From Phyllobacterium myrsinacearum (GTDB taxonomy: Bacteria > Pseudomonadota > Alphaproteobacteria > Rhizobiales > Rhizobiaceae): a DNA stretch of 64,000 nucleotides. The stretch lies in contig NZ_PVBT01000006.1 of the NCBI RefSeq assembly GCF_002980555.1, forward strand, positions 62,001 through 126,000, read 5' to 3'. The first letter of the stretch is position 1. Every line of letters begins with the position of its first letter. The notes below the pieces were generated by a model, which was given only the letters and a program-made list of their open reading frames with translations, was not told the DNA's origin and did no database searches. The position numbers were made by a program, and so were the translations under genes. Shown here in pieces: positions 34,940-45,709 of the stretch.

Positions 34940-35554
34940 CTAGGCTGATTTCGGATATTCTGCAAGCCGTGCAGCGTATCTCGCCATCTGATCGATCTCG
35001 ATATTCACCCTGTCACCGGCCTTGCGGTCGCCCCAGGTGGTGACTTCAAGCGAATGGCGGATCAACAGCACATCGAATTCATTGCCATCGACGGCGTTGA
35101 CCGTCAGCGACGTGCCGTCAAGCGCCACGGAGCCTTTCGGCGCGATAAACCGCGCCAGTTCTTCCGGCACCCGCAGCGTGAAACGGACGGCATCGCCCTC
35201 ATCCTCGCGCTTGACGATCTCGGCCATGGCGTCGATATGGCCGGAGACAAGGTGTCCGCCCATCTCATCGCCCAGCTTCAGCGAGCGTTCCAGATTGATG
35301 CGCGTGCCATTCTTCCAGTTGGCAATGCTGGTCAGGCGCAGAGCCTCTTCCCAGGCTTCCACCTCGAACCAGCGGGCATTCGAGCCCTTTTCCGGCAGAG
35401 TCACGACAGTTAGGCACACGCCCGAACAGGAGATGGACGCGCCGATTTCGATCGTCTGCGGATCGTAATTGGTCTCCACGCGCAAAAGCACGCCCTCATT
35501 GAGCGGCTTGACCTGACCTACCTTGCCGATATCCGTTACTATTCCCGTAAACAT
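34940..35554 (-). CDS. ribE: Riboflavin synthase, alpha chain
   Basis: The 204-aa enzyme dismutates two lumazines to riboflavin. It consists of two related beta-barrel halves: MFTGIVTDIGKVGQVKPLNE opens the first, and GGHLVSGHIDAMAEIV with SLTVNAVDGNEFDVLLI mark the second. Full family length. It starts 10 nt after the end of ribD, so the two are cotranscribed. Confidence 0.96.
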   Translation of the reverse strand: MFTGIVTDIGKVGQVKPLNEGVLLRVETNYDPQTIEIGASISCSGVCLTVVTLPEKGSNARWFEVEAWEEALRLTSIANWKNGTRINLERSLKLGDEMGGHLVSGHIDAMAEIVKREDEGDAVRFTLRVPEELARFIAPKGSVALDGTSLTVNAVDGNEFDVLLIRHSLEVTTWGDRKAGDRVNIEIDQMARYAARLAEYPKSA

Positions 35555-35564
35555 GCATGCTTCC

Positions 35565-36674
35565 TCAAATGGGTCTTACGTATTCGCGATAGCGATCGTC
35601 ACCGAAGCGCTCATCCCGCGCCAGCGTGAAGTCACGAGCGATATGGGAAGAAAGTTCCGGTACTGCAAGACCACCCTCCGATCCGATGGCCAGTGGGCCT
35701 TCAAAAAGCGCAATGCGGTCAACAAGATCGTCCTGCAGAAGCGCAGAAGCGACGGCAGCACCGCCCTCCACCATCAGCGTGGCGATGCCCTGTGCCGCCA
35801 GATCGTCAAGCAGTTCCGGCAGCGCGGTTGCGCCGCAGTCGGTTTCGGTCGCGAGCATGCGGCAGCCCGCCGCAACCAGCGCCTGACGCCTGGCCGGATC
35901 GGCCTGGGCGCTGGCGGCAATCCAGAGTGGAACGCTACCCGCCGATTGTACCAGCTTGCTGTCCACGGGCAGACGCAGCCGGCTGTCAAGCACGATGCGC
36001 ACCGGCGAACGGTTTTCCAGCCCCGGCAGGCGGCAGGTCAAGACGGGATCATCGGCCAGCGCCGTACCGATGCCGACGAGAATGGCATCGGATTCAGCCC
36101 GCATCAGATGCACCTGCGCCCGCGCTACGGGACCGGTGATTGCAATCTGGCCCGTGCCGTGCCTGCCGATATAGCCATCGGCGGAAAGCGCAAGTTTCAG
36201 AGTCACTTCCGGGCGTTTTTTCGAGGATCGAATCAGGTAGCCGGCGAGATAATCGGCTGCTTGCGCCGCCAGAACGCCGGTGACCACCTCGATGCCGCCA
36301 TTGCGCAGGATGGCATAGCCCCTGCCCGCCACCCGGTCATCCGGGTCATTGGCGGCGGCAACGACGCGGCTGACACCGGCCGTGACCAGTGCGTCCGCAC
36401 AGGGCGGCGTCTTGCCGTGATGGGCGCAGGGTTCCAGCGTGACATAGGCCGTGGCGCCCCTCGCCCGCGCGCCAGCCTCGGCCAGAGCCTGGGTTTCCGC
36501 ATGCGGCCGACCGCCGATGGCGGTCACGCCGCGCCCGGCAATGACGCCGTCGCGGTCGACAATCAGCGTGGCGACAGACGGATTTGTTCCCGTCAGCCCC
36601 TGATGGCTGCGTGACAGGCGAATGGCTGCAGCCATGTAGCGCCGGTCAAGCGCACTCTGCTCCGATGGGTTCAT
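35565..36674 (-). CDS. ribD: Bifunctional pyrimidine deaminase/reductase
   Basis: The 369-aa protein carries two steps of riboflavin synthesis. The N-terminal zinc deaminase has HAETQALAEAGARARGA and PCAHHGKTPPCADAL (the His-Glu and Cys-Cys zinc motifs). The C-terminal NADPH reductase has RPEVTLKLALSADGYIGRHG and LMVEGGAAVASALLQ. It starts 5 nt after nrdR ends. No FMN riboswitch was seen in this window; the operon may be driven from nrdR or glyA. Confidence 0.95.
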   Translation of the reverse strand: MNPSEQSALDRRYMAAAIRLSRSHQGLTGTNPSVATLIVDRDGVIAGRGVTAIGGRPHAETQALAEAGARARGATAYVTLEPCAHHGKTPPCADALVTAGVSRVVAAANDPDDRVAGRGYAILRNGGIEVVTGVLAAQAADYLAGYLIRSSKKRPEVTLKLALSADGYIGRHGTGQIAITGPVARAQVHLMRAESDAILVGIGTALADDPVLTCRLPGLENRSPVRIVLDSRLRLPVDSKLVQSAGSVPLWIAASAQADPARRQALVAAGCRMLATETDCGATALPELLDDLAAQGIATLMVEGGAAVASALLQDDLVDRIALFEGPLAIGSEGGLAVPELSSHIARDFTLARDERFGDDRYREYVRPI

Positions 36675-36679
36675 GGGGT

Positions 36680-37162
36680 TTATTCATCCTCGACCGGATC
36701 GGACGCAACATCGCCAGCGGTGATTTCGTCGATCACATTGTGGAAATCCTTGGCCTCGCGGAAATTGCGGTAGACCGAGGCAAAGCGGATGTAGGCGATG
36801 TCATCAATGCCTTTGAGTGCATCCATGACCAGACGGCCAATTTCATCGGAGCTGACCTCTGGCTCACCGGAGCTTTCGAGCTGGCGGACGATGCCCGACA
36901 CCGCGCGCTCCACGCGTTCCGGATCGACCTGCCGCTTGCGCAGCGCCACCTCGACCGAGCGCATCAGCTTGTCGCGGTCAAAAGCCACCTTGCGGCCGCT
37001 CTTCTTGATCACGCTGAGATCGCGCAACTGCACGCGCTCGAAGGTGGTAAAACGTCCGCCGCACACGGTACAGATGCGCCGTCTGCGGATCACCGCCCCG
37101 TCTTCAGCTGGGCGGGAATCTTTCACCTGAGTATCCTCAGACTGGCAGTAGGGACAACGCAT
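36680..37162 (-). CDS. nrdR: Transcriptional repressor NrdR
   Basis: The 160-aa regulator represses ribonucleotide reductase genes. The N-terminal zinc ribbon is CPYC...CTVCG (residues 3-34 region, [20 protein letters not shown]) and an ATP-cone follows ([20 protein letters not shown]). I use ATG 37162, which places the zinc ribbon at the very N-terminus as in all NrdR; the open frame extends farther upstream without cause. The order glyA-nrdR-ribD is conserved in the lineage. Confidence 0.96.
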   Translation of the reverse strand: MRCPYCQSEDTQVKDSRPAEDGAVIRRRRICTVCGGRFTTFERVQLRDLSVIKKSGRKVAFDRDKLMRSVEVALRKRQVDPERVERAVSGIVRQLESSGEPEVSSDEIGRLVMDALKGIDDIAYIRFASVYRNFREAKDFHNVIDEITAGDVASDPVEDE

Positions 37163-37304
37163 CGTTTGGCTTTCTGGAGATGATTCTGAAATCGTTAGGG
37201 AAGATAGTGGCTTTCGGTACGATATAAAAGCACCCTGGCCGCAACGGTGTGTCAAAGAAACGGTTGGTGTGGTTCGACGCGCACTTCCTCCTGCAGCCGC
37301 AAAC

Positions 37305-37335
37305 AAAAATGGCGGCACTTGCGTACCGCCATTTT
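37305..37335 (-). terminator. Intrinsic terminator after glyA
   Basis: AAAATGGCGG / CCGCCATTTT form a 10-bp stem with a 10-nt loop, and the minus strand continues in T. This separates glyA from nrdR. Confidence 0.8.
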
Positions 37336-37353
37336 CCAAATTCTGTGCCGGAC

Positions 37354-38664
37354 TTACTGTCCGAGATAGGGGTAAAGCGGGAAGCGGCCGGTCAGCTCGA
37401 CCACCTTGGTCTGCACGGCCTTTTCAACCGCTGCATTGCCCTCGTCGGAATTGGCGACCTTGAGGCCATCGAGAACTTCCGAAATCAGATTGCCGATCTC
37501 GGTGAACTCGGCCGCGCCGAAACCGCGCGTCGTGCCGGCTGGCGTGCCCAGGCGCACGCCCGATGTTACAAACGGCTTTTCCGGGTCGAACGGGATACCG
37601 TTCTTGTTGCAGGTGATGTTGGCGCGGCCAAGCGCGGCTTCCGCGCGCTTGCCTGTGGCGTTCTTGGGCCGCAGGTCCACCAGCATCAGATGGTTGTCGG
37701 TGCCGCCCGAAACGATGTTGAGGCCGTTCTTCTTCAGCGATTCTGCCAGGGTACGGGCATTGTTCACGACATTCTGGCCGTAGGTCTTGAATTCCGGCTT
37801 CAGCGCTTCACCGAAAGCCACGGCCTTGGCGGCGATGACATGCATCAGCGGTCCGCCCTGCAGGCCGGGGAACACGGCTGAATTGATCTTCTTGGCGATG
37901 TCAGCGTCGTTGGTCAAAATCATGCCGCCGCGCGGGCCGCGCAGGGATTTGTGCGTCGTGGTGGTGGTGACATGCGCGTGCGGCAGCGGCGACGGGTGCA
38001 CACCGGCAGCCACGAGACCGGCGATATGTGCCATGTCGACCATGAGATAGGCGCCGATCGCATCGGCAATCTGGCGGAAGCGCTCGAAATCCCAGACGCG
38101 CGAATAGGCCGTGCCGCCCGCAATGATCAGCTTTGGCTTGTGCTGATGCGCCAGGCGTTCGATTTCCGCCATGTCGAGCAGGTTGTCATCCTGGCGCACG
38201 CCATAGGAAACGACATTGAACCACTTGCCGGACATGTTGACGGGCGAACCATGGGTCAGGTGTCCGCCGGAATTGAGGTCGAGGCCCATGAACGTGTCGC
38301 CCGGCTGTAGCAGGGCCAGGAATACGGCCTGGTTCATCTGGCTGCCGGAATTCGGCTGCACATTGGCATAGTCGCAGTTGAACAGCTTTTTGGCGCGCTC
38401 GATGGCCAGTTCTTCCGCGATATCAACGAACTGGCAGCCGCCATAGTAGCGCTTGCCCGGATAGCCCTCGGCATATTTGTTGGTCATGATCGAGCCTTGG
38501 GCTTCAAGCACGGCACGCGATACGATGTTTTCCGAGGCAATCAGCTCGATCTCATGGCGCTGGCGGCCCAGTTCCTTGCGGATGGAACCAAAAATTTCCG
38601 GATCGATGTCTTCGAGTGATGCGTTGAAAAATGTATCTGCAACGGAAGCGCTTGCATTCGACAT
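37354..38664 (-). CDS. glyA: Serine hydroxymethyltransferase
   Basis: The 436-aa PLP enzyme interconverts serine and glycine and feeds one-carbon units to folate. The PLP lysine lies in [16 protein letters not shown]. Other landmarks are [38 protein letters not shown] and [15 protein letters not shown]. Full length; the start has the usual rhizobial extension. A terminator follows the gene. Confidence 0.97.
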   Translation of the reverse strand: MSNASASVADTFFNASLEDIDPEIFGSIRKELGRQRHEIELIASENIVSRAVLEAQGSIMTNKYAEGYPGKRYYGGCQFVDIAEELAIERAKKLFNCDYANVQPNSGSQMNQAVFLALLQPGDTFMGLDLNSGGHLTHGSPVNMSGKWFNVVSYGVRQDDNLLDMAEIERLAHQHKPKLIIAGGTAYSRVWDFERFRQIADAIGAYLMVDMAHIAGLVAAGVHPSPLPHAHVTTTTTHKSLRGPRGGMILTNDADIAKKINSAVFPGLQGGPLMHVIAAKAVAFGEALKPEFKTYGQNVVNNARTLAESLKKNGLNIVSGGTDNHLMLVDLRPKNATGKRAEAALGRANITCNKNGIPFDPEKPFVTSGVRLGTPAGTTRGFGAAEFTEIGNLISEVLDGLKVANSDEGNAAVEKAVQTKVVELTGRFPLYPYLGQ

Positions 38665-38795
38665 GGTGCCTGGACCCTCATTTGCCTTAAGTGAGTGAGT
38701 AGGTATTTCCGGCGCATTATCATACTTAAACGATCAAGGCCAATGGCCGGTGGGCGAAAAGCACTAGCCCGAAACCGCCATCCACCATTCAAATG

Positions 38796-38822
38796 CAAAA
38801 AGACCGCCCGGAGGCGGTCTTT
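38796..38822 (-). terminator. Intrinsic terminator after the L,D-transpeptidase gene
   Basis: AAAGACCGCC / GGCGGTCTTT form a 10-bp stem with a 4-nt loop, followed by T on the minus strand. Confidence 0.88.
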
Positions 38823-38850
38823 GCTGCATCAGTGTCTTCAAGGACAGCGA

Positions 38851-40128
38851 TCAGGTATTGGTGCCGATCGACAGGGCCTGCTGGCCGTCGCGCTCGTAAA
38901 TATCGTCGCGCAGCTGGACGACGCCGTCGCCGGTCGACCAGGCGCTGACATAGACGAAATGCAGCGGAACCGGATCGGTAACGGCAATCGGCGTGTTGAC
39001 GCCGGATTTGATCGTCGCATCCATGGTCTGGCGATCCCAGCCCGGCGTGTTGCGCAGCAACCAGACATTGAGGTCGCGCACGTTCTGAACACGCACGCAG
39101 CCGGACGAATCGAAGCGCATCAGCTTGTTGAAATTGCCCTGCTGCGGCGTGTCGTGCATGTAGACGGCATAGGGGTTGGCGAAGTTGATTTTTGTCGAGG
39201 ACATGGCGTTGATCTTGCCCGGATCCTGACGGAACATCAGCTTGACCGCATCGTCCGTGTTCCAGTCGACGCTTTCCGGCGGCACTTCCTGACGCTGTTC
39301 GTTGAACAGGCGGATCTTGTTGCGCGTGAGGTATGTCGGGTCCTTGCGCATCAGCGGAATAATATCCTTCTGGATGATCGACTTTGGTGCCGTCCAGTAA
39401 GGGTTGAGGATGACCTCGGAGATCTTGGAGTCGAGAATCGGCGTCTGGCGGTCGATCTTGCCGACAATGGCCGTGTGGCGCTGCACGACACGGCCGCCCT
39501 CGACGGCTTCGATCTGCGCGGCGGGAATATTGACCATGACATAGCGGGCGCCCTGGTTGGCAGCGGCAAGCGTGCGCACGCGCTCCAGATTGGTCTGCAG
39601 CTGGCCGAGCCGGATATTGGCCGGAATGTTCATGGCGGCAATGGTGAACTGGCCCATGACACCATCAGCGGGAAGGCCATGACGAGCCTGAAAACGCTTC
39701 ACAGCCGCATCGACATAGGTGTCGAATGAATTGGAAATGCCGGCGCTCGCGGACAGATCGCCCGATACCATCAGACGCTTGCGCAGGATGGAAACCGACG
39801 GATCGACAACGCCGAGTTGCAGTTTGGTGGTCACCGGCACGTTCGGCCAGCCGCCATTGGCAACGATCTGGCTGTAGCTGTTGATGGCCGCCTGAACGAA
39901 GGACACCGTCTCGGGGCTGGCAATCGGCTGGAAACTGGCCACCTTGGCGTGGGCGCTGGAGCGTGCGTCGAACTGGTCATCCCAGTTGCCGCGGCGTGGA
40001 GAAGCCAGGATGTCGTTGATTGCCGCATCCTCCGCCCAGGCGGATGTTGCAATGGCGGCCAGCCCAGCCGTTGCCACGCCCGTAAGGAATGTGCGGCGAT
40101 CCAGCCCCGATGATCCAAGTTTCTTCAT
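38851..40128 (-). CDS. L,D-transpeptidase with a Tat-type signal (LdtP-like)
   Basis: The 425-aa periplasmic enzyme makes 3-3 peptidoglycan cross-links or attaches proteins to peptidoglycan. The signal has a twin-arginine motif (LDRRTFLTGVATAGLAAIAT, cleaved near SAWA). A peptidoglycan-binding segment follows (VKRFQARHGLPADGVMGQFT). The YkuD catalytic domain ends in the motif HDTPQQGNFNKLMRFDSSGC with VRV, holding the His and Cys nucleophile. I use ATG 40128, which puts the signal at the N-terminus. The next gene upstream encodes an LdtR-like regulator, matching the ldtR-ldtP pair described in Liberibacter and rhizobia. Confidence 0.92.
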   Translation of the reverse strand: MKKLGSSGLDRRTFLTGVATAGLAAIATSAWAEDAAINDILASPRRGNWDDQFDARSSAHAKVASFQPIASPETVSFVQAAINSYSQIVANGGWPNVPVTTKLQLGVVDPSVSILRKRLMVSGDLSASAGISNSFDTYVDAAVKRFQARHGLPADGVMGQFTIAAMNIPANIRLGQLQTNLERVRTLAAANQGARYVMVNIPAAQIEAVEGGRVVQRHTAIVGKIDRQTPILDSKISEVILNPYWTAPKSIIQKDIIPLMRKDPTYLTRNKIRLFNEQRQEVPPESVDWNTDDAVKLMFRQDPGKINAMSSTKINFANPYAVYMHDTPQQGNFNKLMRFDSSGCVRVQNVRDLNVWLLRNTPGWDRQTMDATIKSGVNTPIAVTDPVPLHFVYVSAWSTGDGVVQLRDDIYERDGQQALSIGTNT

Positions 40129-40343
40129 AGTATTGCCCAACCCAATTGGAAGTTCCGTAACCAACCCGTCGCCTCATAACGCAGAACACGGATTATGGTT
40201 TCCAAAATTATCAGGAACACCCTTAACAAACAGCAACTTTTGCACTGATCGCGTTATCGTGATGGTTCAAGCGCCGATCAGCCCTTACGCAGGCCGCTAT
40301 TTAAGCTTCACTGAATTATGGAATAACTCGGATCGCTTTTCCA

Positions 40344-40356
40344 CGCCATTATGGCG
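40344..40356. promoter_or_regulatory. Candidate operator upstream of the L,D-transpeptidase gene
   Basis: CGCCATTATGGCG is a perfect 13-bp odd palindrome in the 319-bp gap between the ldtR-like and transpeptidase genes. It could be a site for the adjacent MarR-type regulator. The true LdtR consensus was not available to compare. Confidence 0.25.
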
Positions 40357-40388
40357 GATTGATGACTTTTGGCCCGCAGGCGCACAGC

Positions 40389-40425
40389 AAAGCCCGCCTT
40401 CGCCATCATGCGAAGCCGGGCTTTT
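40389..40425 (-). terminator. Terminator after the ldtR-like gene
   Basis: AAAGCCCGCCTTCGC and GCGAAGCCGGGCTTTT form a long stem with one mismatch around a CATCAT loop. It suggests that the downstream transpeptidase has its own promoter in the following gap. Confidence 0.78.
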
Positions 40426-40447
40426 GTTTGACAGACGGCATCGAGGA

Positions 40448-40963
40448 TTACATGCGGTAGGCGATGGTATCGTTCCAGAAGCGGTCGAGACGCTGCAACG
40501 CCTTGTTCATCGACTGGAATTCTTCCGCCTTGATGCCGCCGACGTGCTCGATCGAAGCCACATGACGCTCGTAGAGACCGGCCACGAGTTCGGCCACTTC
40601 ATTGCCCTTCTCCGTCAGGCTGACACGAACCGAACGGCGGTCGGTGCGCGAACGCTCGTGGGAGATGAAGCCAAGCTCGACCAGTTTCTTCAGATTGTAG
40701 GACACGTTCGAGCCGAGATAGTAGCCGCGGCTGCGCAATTCGCCAGCGGTCAGTTCAGCATTGCCGATGTTGAAAAGCAGCAATGCCTGGATGGCATTGA
40801 TGTCGCTGCGGCCGTTGCGGTCGAATTCATCTTTGACAACGTCAAGTAGACGACGATGCAGACGTTCAACCAACTGAAGTGCTTCAAGATAAAGAGTCCG
40901 CAATGCTGTATCATTGACGGTCGCATGCGGGCTCGTGCCAGACTTTCTCTGTATGTTGTTCAT
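40448..40963 (-). CDS. ldtR: MarR-type winged-helix regulator (LdtR-like)
   Basis: The 171-aa regulator has its DNA-binding core in ELRSRGYYLGSNVSYNLKKL followed by the wing FISHERSRTDRRSVRVSLTE. The phrase YYLGSNVSYNLKKLVE is characteristic of the LdtR/PetP-like group rather than classical MarR. In Liberibacter, LdtR activates the neighbouring L,D-transpeptidase and stress tolerance genes; the same arrangement appears here. ATG 40963 is used, with AGGCAGG upstream. Confidence 0.88.
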   Translation of the reverse strand: MNNIQRKSGTSPHATVNDTALRTLYLEALQLVERLHRRLLDVVKDEFDRNGRSDINAIQALLLFNIGNAELTAGELRSRGYYLGSNVSYNLKKLVELGFISHERSRTDRRSVRVSLTEKGNEVAELVAGLYERHVASIEHVGGIKAEEFQSMNKALQRLDRFWNDTIAYRM

Positions 40964-41101
40964 AATACCTGCCTCACTGTTGTTTCGGTGTATTTTTCTC
41001 ACCGTTGAGGCAACACTATCGAATACGCATAAAATTCGAATTAAAACTCAGACTTAACAGTACCTTACCACGAGGCATGCAATTTCAGGCTTAATGAAGA
41101 C

Positions 41102-41530
41102 TTACCGCTGCGGCATAGCCTGCTGGCGTTTCTGCAGCAAAAGCACGATGCGGAAGGCGATATAGAGCAAGGCGACACAGCCATGGATAACGGCGATGGC
41201 AGGCCGGTAATAAAAGTATTCCCAGAACACCGTGAACATGAGCGTCTCGCCCGCGGCGGCCACGAACCAGATCACGGGACCCCACGAAACCATCATCCAA
41301 AGCCCGGTTGCCGCCACGGGAAACAGCATGGCCAGCGACACGGATGCCACCTTCCATTGCCAGGGCATCAGGTCGAAGCGCCAGAGCAGCCCGTCGTAAT
41401 AGCCCATGATCTGCACCCAGTAACCGACACCGGCCGCAAGGCAATACAGCGACACAATGCGCAGCAGCCAGATGAATCCGGTCTGGGCCAGCGTCGAATC
41501 GAAGGGCAGATGGGTGGGCTTCTCGATCAT
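41102..41530 (-). CDS. Conserved four-span membrane protein of unknown function
   Basis: The 142-aa protein has four hydrophobic segments: GFIWLLRIVSLYCLAAGVGY, WKVASVSLAMLFPVAATGLW, VIWFVAAAGETLMFTVFWEY and AVIHGCVALLYIAFRIVLLL. It resembles small rhizobial membrane proteins of the DUF6163 kind, but I am not certain. Its start overlaps the end of the upstream hydrolase gene by 4 nt (ATGA), so the two are translationally coupled. No enzymatic motif was seen. Confidence 0.75.
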   Translation of the reverse strand: MIEKPTHLPFDSTLAQTGFIWLLRIVSLYCLAAGVGYWVQIMGYYDGLLWRFDLMPWQWKVASVSLAMLFPVAATGLWMMVSWGPVIWFVAAAGETLMFTVFWEYFYYRPAIAVIHGCVALLYIAFRIVLLLQKRQQAMPQR

Positions 41531-42582
41531 GTAAGCTGCAATTCCCGCTCGCCCAGCGGCGCGAAATAGGCATCCACCATCTCCGGCGTCACATCCTCGA
41601 CCGTTACCGGCTGCCAGACCGGCGCATTGTCCTTGTCGACCAGGAGCGCGCGGACGCCTTCATAGAAATCATGGTTTTCCAGCATTCGGGACAGGATCCG
41701 GTATTCCATCTGCATGCATTGATCCATGTCGAGGTCGCGTCCTTCTTCGATCTGCCTGAATGTCACATGCAGGCTGGTGGGAGAACGTGTCCTGACGATA
41801 TCCAGAACGCGCTGCGCATCCTCGTTTCCGTTCACACCGGCAGCAGCCAGACGGATGAGACAACCGCCAAGCGTTTGCGAATCGAAGAGCACGCCGATCA
41901 TATCGCGTATTTTTTCACTGGTTTCATAGTCCGGATTGATGGTTTTACCGTGCAGGGCTTCCGCCGGGTCGCCTGTTTTGATCAGGCTGTCGCGGATCGC
42001 ATCCTTGTCCTGCGCCCGGATGGCATGGGTGGCAATGCCGCTCTGCAGGCAGTCACCCTGGCGGATACGATTGCCGGTCAGGGCAAGGTAAGTGCCGAAA
42101 TGCTCGGGCAAATGCGGCAGGAAGGCGCTGCCGCCCACATCGGGAAAGAAGCCGATCCCGACTTCCGGCATGGCAAACATGACGTTTTCCGTGACGATCC
42201 GGTGCGAGCCGTGCACGGAAATGCCGACGCCGCCACCCATGACGATGCCGTCGATCAGGGAAACATAGGGTTTCGGAAAATGGCGGATAAAGGCGTTGAG
42301 CCGGTACTCGTCGTAAAAGAACTCATAGAGCGGCTTGCCCGCCTGCCCCGCATGGTAGACGGCAAGGATGTCGCCGCCCGCACAAAAGGCGCGGCCTTCC
42401 CCTTCGACGATGACACAGGCGATATCGGGATCGACGGCCCAGGCCTGCAGGGCGCGATGCATCGCCCGGACCATGACCGGGGTCAGGGCATTGAGGGCTT
42501 TCGGGCGCGTCAAACGGACCAGTCCCGCCCTGCCCCTGGTTTCGAAGACTATTTCGCCTTCGCCGCCGAAATCGATTTCCAT
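41527..42582 (-). CDS. Enoyl-CoA hydratase/isomerase family; probable 3-hydroxyisobutyryl-CoA hydrolase
   Basis: The 351-aa protein has the crotonase fold. Oxyanion-hole regions are EGEGRAFCAGGDILAVYHAG and GIVMGGGVGISVHGSHRIVT. The HIBYL-CoA hydrolase signature MPEVGIGFFPDVGG is present, with the Glu and Asp used in catalysis, and length is that of HIBCH (about 350) rather than enoyl-CoA hydratase (about 260). It would act in valine breakdown by releasing 3-hydroxyisobutyrate. It is followed by the overlapping small membrane protein gene. Confidence 0.88.
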   Translation of the reverse strand: MEIDFGGEGEIVFETRGRAGLVRLTRPKALNALTPVMVRAMHRALQAWAVDPDIACVIVEGEGRAFCAGGDILAVYHAGQAGKPLYEFFYDEYRLNAFIRHFPKPYVSLIDGIVMGGGVGISVHGSHRIVTENVMFAMPEVGIGFFPDVGGSAFLPHLPEHFGTYLALTGNRIRQGDCLQSGIATHAIRAQDKDAIRDSLIKTGDPAEALHGKTINPDYETSEKIRDMIGVLFDSQTLGGCLIRLAAAGVNGNEDAQRVLDIVRTRSPTSLHVTFRQIEEGRDLDMDQCMQMEYRILSRMLENHDFYEGVRALLVDKDNAPVWQPVTVEDVTPEMVDAYFAPLGERELQLT

Positions 42583-42741
42583 GCACCCCTCCTCATTCCT
42601 TGATGCGAGGTTAGGAAACTCCAGCGCACCGCGTCAATGGATCACATCTGTTGCCAAGCATCTTGGTCCACGCGGGGAAGCCTGTTAAAACACTTCTAAA
42701 CAACAGCAGAAAGTCCGCCGCACGCGGATAAGGCAGCCATC

Positions 42742-43779
<1,038 letters not shown>

Positions 43780-43861
43780 AAAATCTGCTTGAATTTCCAT
43801 TCTAGAGTTCCCACGTTCTGCAGCACGGCACTGTGTCCGTATGTTTGAAACGGGAAACAAA

Positions 43862-44332
43862 ATGAATACGAGCGCGCTTGACGGCGAAATAATCACCAAC
43901 CGCCTGGATGACTGGCGGATGTACCAGGGCGTGCGGTCCAGCCGCATTTTCGCGTTCCTGATGGATTATGTCATCGTGTTTTTCCTGTGCATCCCGGTTG
44001 CGATCGTCATCGCCATTCTGGGTGTTGCAACGCTTGGCCTCGGATGGATGCTGTACGGCATCATGTTCCCGGCCGTGGCGCTAGCCTATGTGGCGACAAC
44101 ACTCGGCGGACCGCGCCAGGCAACCAAGGGCATGCAGATGATGGGCCTCAGACTCGAACGTCTTGACGGCCAGAAGGTCGATGGCCTGCTTGCGATCGTC
44201 CATACGGTGCTGTTCTGGGGTTTGAACGTGGTGCTGACACCGCTCATCCTGCTCGCAACGTTCGTCCTGGACCGCAAACGCACGGTCCACGACCTTCTTC
44301 TCGGTACGGTTGTCGTACGCGCCTATCATTAA
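43862..44332 (+). CDS. RDD-family membrane protein
   Basis: About 156 aa. Membrane segments are IFAFLMDYVIVFFLCIPVAI, a second in the VATLGLGWMLYGIMFPAVAL region, and a third VLFWGLNVVLTPLILLATFV. The family hallmark Arg-Asp-Asp is represented by RIFAFLMDYV early and LDRKRTVHDLLLGTVVVR at the end. RDD proteins may be transporters; the function is unclear. ATG 43862 is chosen; an upstream ATG at 43841 adds seven residues. A terminator follows. Confidence 0.88.
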   Translation: MNTSALDGEIITNRLDDWRMYQGVRSSRIFAFLMDYVIVFFLCIPVAIVIAILGVATLGLGWMLYGIMFPAVALAYVATTLGGPRQATKGMQMMGLRLERLDGQKVDGLLAIVHTVLFWGLNVVLTPLILLATFVLDRKRTVHDLLLGTVVVRAYH

Positions 44333-44336
44333 TCCG

Positions 44337-44362
44337 GAGGGCTCCCATGGGAGCCCTCTTTC
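44337..44362 (+). terminator. Terminator after the RDD gene
   Basis: GAGGGCTCCC / GGGAGCCCTC form a near-continuous stem with a very small loop, followed by T residues. Confidence 0.8.
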
Positions 44363-44378
44363 CTTACCGGCCACATCC

Positions 44379-44807
44379 ATGACACATCGCAGGCTCGCTG
44401 CCTTCGCCGCAATGGCATTCCTATTCTATGGTTCCGGTCTTGGCCACGGCATCGCGGCATCGCCGGCCGGACGGTTTTGCGGCGAGGTGATTTCAAGCGG
44501 CGATTACCGCGACGTCATCACGGCCCTCAACGTGGATCGCGACGGCCGCATATCAGGCACATACCAGATCGAAGCGCGTGATGGCCTCGTCATGGGGACT
44601 CTGACCGAAAGCGATGTGGCCAAAGGCACCGAACGCACGATGGTCTGGGTCGACAAATATGGTTCCGGACTTTTGACTGTGCGCTTTTCCAACGACTACC
44701 GCTCCTTTGCCGGCCGCTGGGGCCGCACGGTCGACGGCAAGGCGGACACGCCGAGCCATTCGTGGAATGGTCAGCCCTGCTACAATCTGAATGACGATCA
44801 CGGCTGA
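44379..44807 (+). CDS. Hypothetical secreted protein
   Basis: The 142-aa protein has a signal peptide (RLAAFAAMAFLFYGSGLGHG, cleaved near AAS). The mature part is beta-rich (FCGEVISSGDYRDVITALNV, GRISGTYQIEA, GLLTVRFSNDYRSFAGRWG) and has one cysteine near each end (RFCGE and QPCYN) that could form a disulphide. I do not recognise a named family. It resembles small lipocalin-like or glycan-binding periplasmic proteins only in general build. It stands alone between the RDD and bpt genes. Confidence 0.7.
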   Translation: MTHRRLAAFAAMAFLFYGSGLGHGIAASPAGRFCGEVISSGDYRDVITALNVDRDGRISGTYQIEARDGLVMGTLTESDVAKGTERTMVWVDKYGSGLLTVRFSNDYRSFAGRWGRTVDGKADTPSHSWNGQPCYNLNDDHG

Positions 44808-44949
44808 CATTTTGCCTGGCACCTTCGTCCTCGCCGGGCCGTTTGCAACTTGCCCCCGCGACATTCACATCTGAATGCAATATAATTGAATTGACGTTTT
44901 CGGGGGTCTTACGATTCTATAGGGGTTGCAGACTGTTCCAGGATAACGA

Positions 44950-45696
44950 ATGACGCATCAACCGCAGCAATCACCGCAGTTCTTCCTGACAGCACCCTCG
45001 CCCTGTCCCTATCTGGAAGGGCAATTGGAGCGCAAGGTTTTTACGCATCTCGTCGGCGGGCGCGCCGCCGAGCTGAATGATCTCCTGACCCAGGGCGGTT
45101 TCCGCCGTTCCCAGAACATTGCCTACCGGCCGGCCTGCGAGAATTGCCGGGCTTGCGTTTCCGTGCGGATTCTGGCCGGGGAATTCAAGCAGGACAAATC
45201 CATGCGCCGGGTCTGGAACCACAACCGGGACCTGATCGGCAATATCCACCAGGCGGAACCTTCGACCGAACAATACGCCCTGTTCCGGCGCTATCTCGAT
45301 GCGCGGCACAACAAGGGCGGCATGTCGGAAATGACGGTGCTCGACTATGCGATGATGGTCGAAGACACCCACGTCCCCACCCAGATCATCGAATACCGCC
45401 GCCGCGGGCCGGATTCCTTCATCACCAAGAAGGGCGAAGGCGAGCTGATCGCCGTGGCGCTCACCGATATCATGGGCGACGGATTGTCGATGGTCTATTC
45501 GTTCTTCAATCCCGATTATGCCGACCGTTCGCTCGGCACCTTTATGATCCTCGATCACATCCAGCGCGCCGCAGCCGCCGGTCTGCCGCATGTCTATCTC
45601 GGCTACTGGGTCGAGGGCTCGCGCAAGATGCAGTACAAGATCCGCTACAAGCCCCAGGAACATCTGGGACCGAAGGGCTGGGAACGCCGCGATTAA
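44950..45696 (+). CDS. bpt: Aspartate/glutamate leucyltransferase (Bpt)
   Basis: The 248-aa enzyme adds Leu from Leu-tRNA to proteins beginning with Asp or Glu, making them ClpAPS substrates in the N-degron pathway. It is an ATE-type GNAT fold: the N-terminal domain holds [18 protein letters not shown] and the cysteine motif [15 protein letters not shown]; the C-terminal half holds [19 protein letters not shown] and [20 protein letters not shown]. Length and motifs fit the bacterial Bpt rather than eukaryotic ATE1. Confidence 0.95.
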   Translation: MTHQPQQSPQFFLTAPSPCPYLEGQLERKVFTHLVGGRAAELNDLLTQGGFRRSQNIAYRPACENCRACVSVRILAGEFKQDKSMRRVWNHNRDLIGNIHQAEPSTEQYALFRRYLDARHNKGGMSEMTVLDYAMMVEDTHVPTQIIEYRRRGPDSFITKKGEGELIAVALTDIMGDGLSMVYSFFNPDYADRSLGTFMILDHIQRAAAAGLPHVYLGYWVEGSRKMQYKIRYKPQEHLGPKGWERRD

Positions 45697-45709
45697 TTCA
45701 TTTGCACTT

